Assembly: GCA_964370835.1 (NCBI GenBank)
Contig: CAYJLO010000119.1
Span: 1-6,285, forward strand
Length of the DNA: 6,285 nt
Reading direction: 5' to 3'
Source: CAYJAD01 sp964370835
Lineage (GTDB): Bacteria > Desulfobacterota > Desulfovibrionia > Desulfovibrionales > Desulfovibrionaceae
Position 1 is the first letter of the stretch. Each line of letters opens with the position of its first letter. Positions 5,018 to 6,285 of the stretch are shown one piece after another. A program made the position numbers and the translations under genes. The notes under the pieces are model-generated. The model had not been told where the DNA came from. It made no database searches and saw only the letters and a program-made list of their open reading frames with translations.

Positions 5018-6025
5018 GTGAAAACAATTCTTAGCCTTGTTTGTGCTTGTTATCTAAGTTGCGCCGTTTTTTCTCATGCGGCCATAGCGCCTTCACCCAC
5101 AGCCGTTAATGAAAATACGCCGGCAGAAGTGGTGGGTTTGCAAGAGGCGCAAAAAGCCATCGAGCAAAAAGATTTTACCAGGGCTTTTGCTTTACTGGAA
5201 CCTCTTGCCAAGGCCGGTAATGCCGAAGCCATGTACTTTGTGGGGCGTTTGTACGACACAGGTGAGGGGGTAAAGCGTAGTCCCAAAACGGCCACTTCTT
5301 GGTATGCCAAGGCGGCAAAAGCTGGTGATGTGAGTGCGCAAAATTCCTATGGCGGTGCTTTGGCCCGCGGGCAAGGTACGAGAAAAAATACGCGTGAAGC
5401 AGTGAAATGGTTTACCAAAGCCGCAGAAAATGGTCATGCCATCGCGCGCTATAATTTGGCATATATGTATACACATGGGCTTGGCGTTAAGAAAAATGAA
5501 GTAAAAGCCGTGGAGTGGAACGAAAAAGCTGCCGAGCAAGGCCTTGCTGATGCACAGTATTCTTTGGGCTGGGCATATCTTTATGGGCGTGGTGTTAAAA
5601 AAAGCGATACCAAAGCTGGCTTTTGGTTTCAAAAGGCCGCCGACCAAGACCATATGATGGCACAAAATAATTTGGCTTTTATGTACGCTGAAGGACGTGG
5701 TTTCGAGCAAGATTATATTAAGGCCTTTAGTTATTACGCCAAAGCAGCTGAAAAAGGCTATGCACCCGCGCAGTATAATTTGGGCTACATCTATGAACAA
5801 GGTAAAATGGATGCGCCCAATTATGAAAAGGCTGTGGAGTGGTATCGCAAGGCTGCTGCACAAAATGACGCCGCCGCACAATTTAGTTTAGGGTATATGT
5901 ATGAGCAGGGTACAGGCGTGCCTCGTGACATTAGCCAGGCAGAGCATTGGTATAAATTGGCGGCAAAAAATGGGGATAAGACTGCCAAAATTGTTTTAAA
6001 ACAGTTTACCAAGAAAACGCAGTAA
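5018..6025 (+). CDS. Periplasmic Sel1-repeat (TPR-like) protein
   Basis: This encodes 335 residues. A signal peptide (about 1-21, ending FSHA) indicates export to the periplasm. A short linker and a helical lead-in (41-67) follow. Then seven uninterrupted 36-residue Sel1-like repeats fill residues 68-319 exactly (68, 104, 140, 176, 212, 248 and 284 as starts). Each has the pattern A-x-Y-x-L-G-x-x-Y-x-x-G-x-G, then A-x-x-W-Y-x-K-A-A-x-x-G. A basic tail ends the protein. Sel1 repeats form alpha/alpha superhelices that mediate protein-protein contacts; no enzyme motif is present and the partner is unknown. Cys9, Cys11 and Cys15 lie inside the signal peptide without a proper lipobox, so I do not call it a lipoprotein. 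The start is GTG, supported by GAGGA 4 nt upstream and by the signal peptide. It lies 98 nt after zraR and may be an independent unit. Confidence 0.85.
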   Translation: MKTILSLVCACYLSCAVFSHAAIAPSPTAVNENTPAEVVGLQEAQKAIEQKDFTRAFALLEPLAKAGNAEAMYFVGRLYDTGEGVKRSPKTATSWYAKAAKAGDVSAQNSYGGALARGQGTRKNTREAVKWFTKAAENGHAIARYNLAYMYTHGLGVKKNEVKAVEWNEKAAEQGLADAQYSLGWAYLYGRGVKKSDTKAGFWFQKAADQDHMMAQNNLAFMYAEGRGFEQDYIKAFSYYAKAAEKGYAPAQYNLGYIYEQGKMDAPNYEKAVEWYRKAAAQNDAAAQFSLGYMYEQGTGVPRDISQAEHWYKLAAKNGDKTAKIVLKQFTKKTQ

Positions 6026-6051
6026 AACACTCTGTTTTTTAGATATAAGAG

Positions 6052-6086
6052 GGCTTAGCGAGAGAAATCTTGTTAAGCCTTTTTTT
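6052..6086 (+). terminator. Strong intrinsic terminator after the Sel1 gene
   Basis: GGCTTAGCGAGA (6052-6063) and TCTTGTTAAGCC (6068-6079) form a 12-bp stem with two G-U pairs and a GAAA tetraloop. Seven T residues (6080-6086) follow immediately. It begins 27 bases after the stop codon and isolates the Sel1 gene from the next gene. Confidence 0.9.
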
Positions 6087-6158
6087 GTGTTTCACGTTAT
6101 TTTCAGCACAATATTGACCTTAAAGTCATAAAATGGTACACGGAATACACTAAAAATG

Positions 6159-6187
6159 TTGCGTCGCATTGGGCGAGTTGTTTTAAT
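6159..6187 (+). promoter_or_regulatory. Weak candidate promoter for the last gene
   Basis: TTGCGT (6159-6164), a 17-bp spacer and TTTAAT (6182-6187, 5 of 6 matches to the -10) could drive the downstream gene, with a start near 6194 and a short leader. The -35 matches only 3 of 6 positions. Since a terminator precedes, some promoter must lie between 6087 and 6209. Confidence 0.3.
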
Positions 6188-6209
6188 GTTACTTTTTTAA
6201 GGAGATTAT

Positions 6210-6285
6210 ATGCAAGACAGTACCAATCTGAAAGCCATCCAACGTGGCAAGGAAATGTTTTCCAGCATTTCCGGAGAAAAACCTT
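6210..6285 (+). CDS. N-terminal fragment, possibly proline dehydrogenase/P5C dehydrogenase
   Basis: ATG 6210 is preceded by AAGGAG with 5-nt spacing, an excellent ribosome site. The frame stays open to the window edge (25 complete codons). The visible residues include RGKEMFSSISGEKP, cytosolic in character and without a signal peptide. The RGK-x-x-F-x-S-I-x-G-E-x-P pattern reminds me of the N-terminus of large proline dehydrogenase/delta-1-pyrroline-5-carboxylate dehydrogenase proteins of Desulfovibrio-type bacteria, which oxidise proline to glutamate. This is recall from a very short fragment with no catalytic motif in view. That a gene starts here is near certain; the product is tentative. 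Confidence 0.5.
   Translation, partial: MQDSTNLKAIQRGKEMFSSISGEKP

Noticed and set aside
5192..5881. 229-codon open frame on the minus strand, opposite the Sel1 gene
   Set aside because: It lies wholly antisense to a clear repeat gene. The 108-base repeat period keeps stop codons out of that frame, and the translation shows no family features.
6134..6149. TGGTAC-N5-ATACA as a sigma-54 promoter for the last gene
   Set aside because: The -12 element has AC where GC is nearly invariant, so I do not call it.
1..6285. CRISPR array, insertion sequence, phage or defence genes
   Set aside because: No spaced direct repeats, transposase motifs, terminal inverted repeats or defence-type domains were found. 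The only regular repeats are the in-frame Sel1 units.

Overview
The window holds a zinc/envelope-stress type two-component locus of the ZraP-ZraSR kind, followed by a periplasmic Sel1-repeat gene and the first 25 codons of another gene. The coding regions have moderate G+C and the spacers are very AT-rich. The ZraP-type proteins, the NtrC-type regulator and the last gene's N-terminus suggest a Desulfovibrionales-like sulfate-reducing bacterium. This is an impression from family resemblance, not a search result.

Layout, left to right. Positions 1-67 (minus strand) carry a strong-looking sigma-70 promoter that reads out of the window into what looks like the first 9 nt of an initiator tRNA. Positions 68-530 contain no gene that I can support, but they hold two possible minus-strand terminators and a GGA-rich purine tract. 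Two small genes follow on the minus strand, both for exported, helical, ZraP/CpxP-like proteins. One (531-965) has the Cys/His-rich N-terminus and His/Met-rich C-terminus of a metal-binding ZraP. The other (1364-1807) is a diverged paralogue without those clusters. A clear intrinsic terminator (1321-1356) lies between them, so each is its own transcription unit. Divergent from them, zraS (1978-3555, membrane histidine kinase) and zraR (3555-4919, NtrC-type sigma-54 activator) overlap by one base. Next come a seven-repeat Sel1 protein (5018-6025) with its own likely promoter and a strong terminator, then an incomplete gene from 6210 that resembles the start of a proline dehydrogenase/P5C dehydrogenase.

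How it works together. ZraS should sense a periplasmic signal (zinc or envelope stress in characterised relatives) and phosphorylate ZraR at D55. ZraR carries an intact GAFTGA loop, so it should activate sigma-54 polymerase. I find a -24/-12 sigma-54 promoter with the required GG-N10-GC spacing ahead of each of the three relevant units: zraP, the zraP-like gene and zraSR. The locus therefore looks like a self-contained sigma-54 regulon with positive autoregulation and two periplasmic effectors. The zraSR promoter and the paralogue's promoter face each other with predicted start sites only 10 bp apart, so polymerase occupancy may be mutually exclusive.

I see no CRISPR array, insertion sequence, phage gene or defence system. 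The most unusual content is the regulatory architecture between 966 and 1977, not a new enzyme system.
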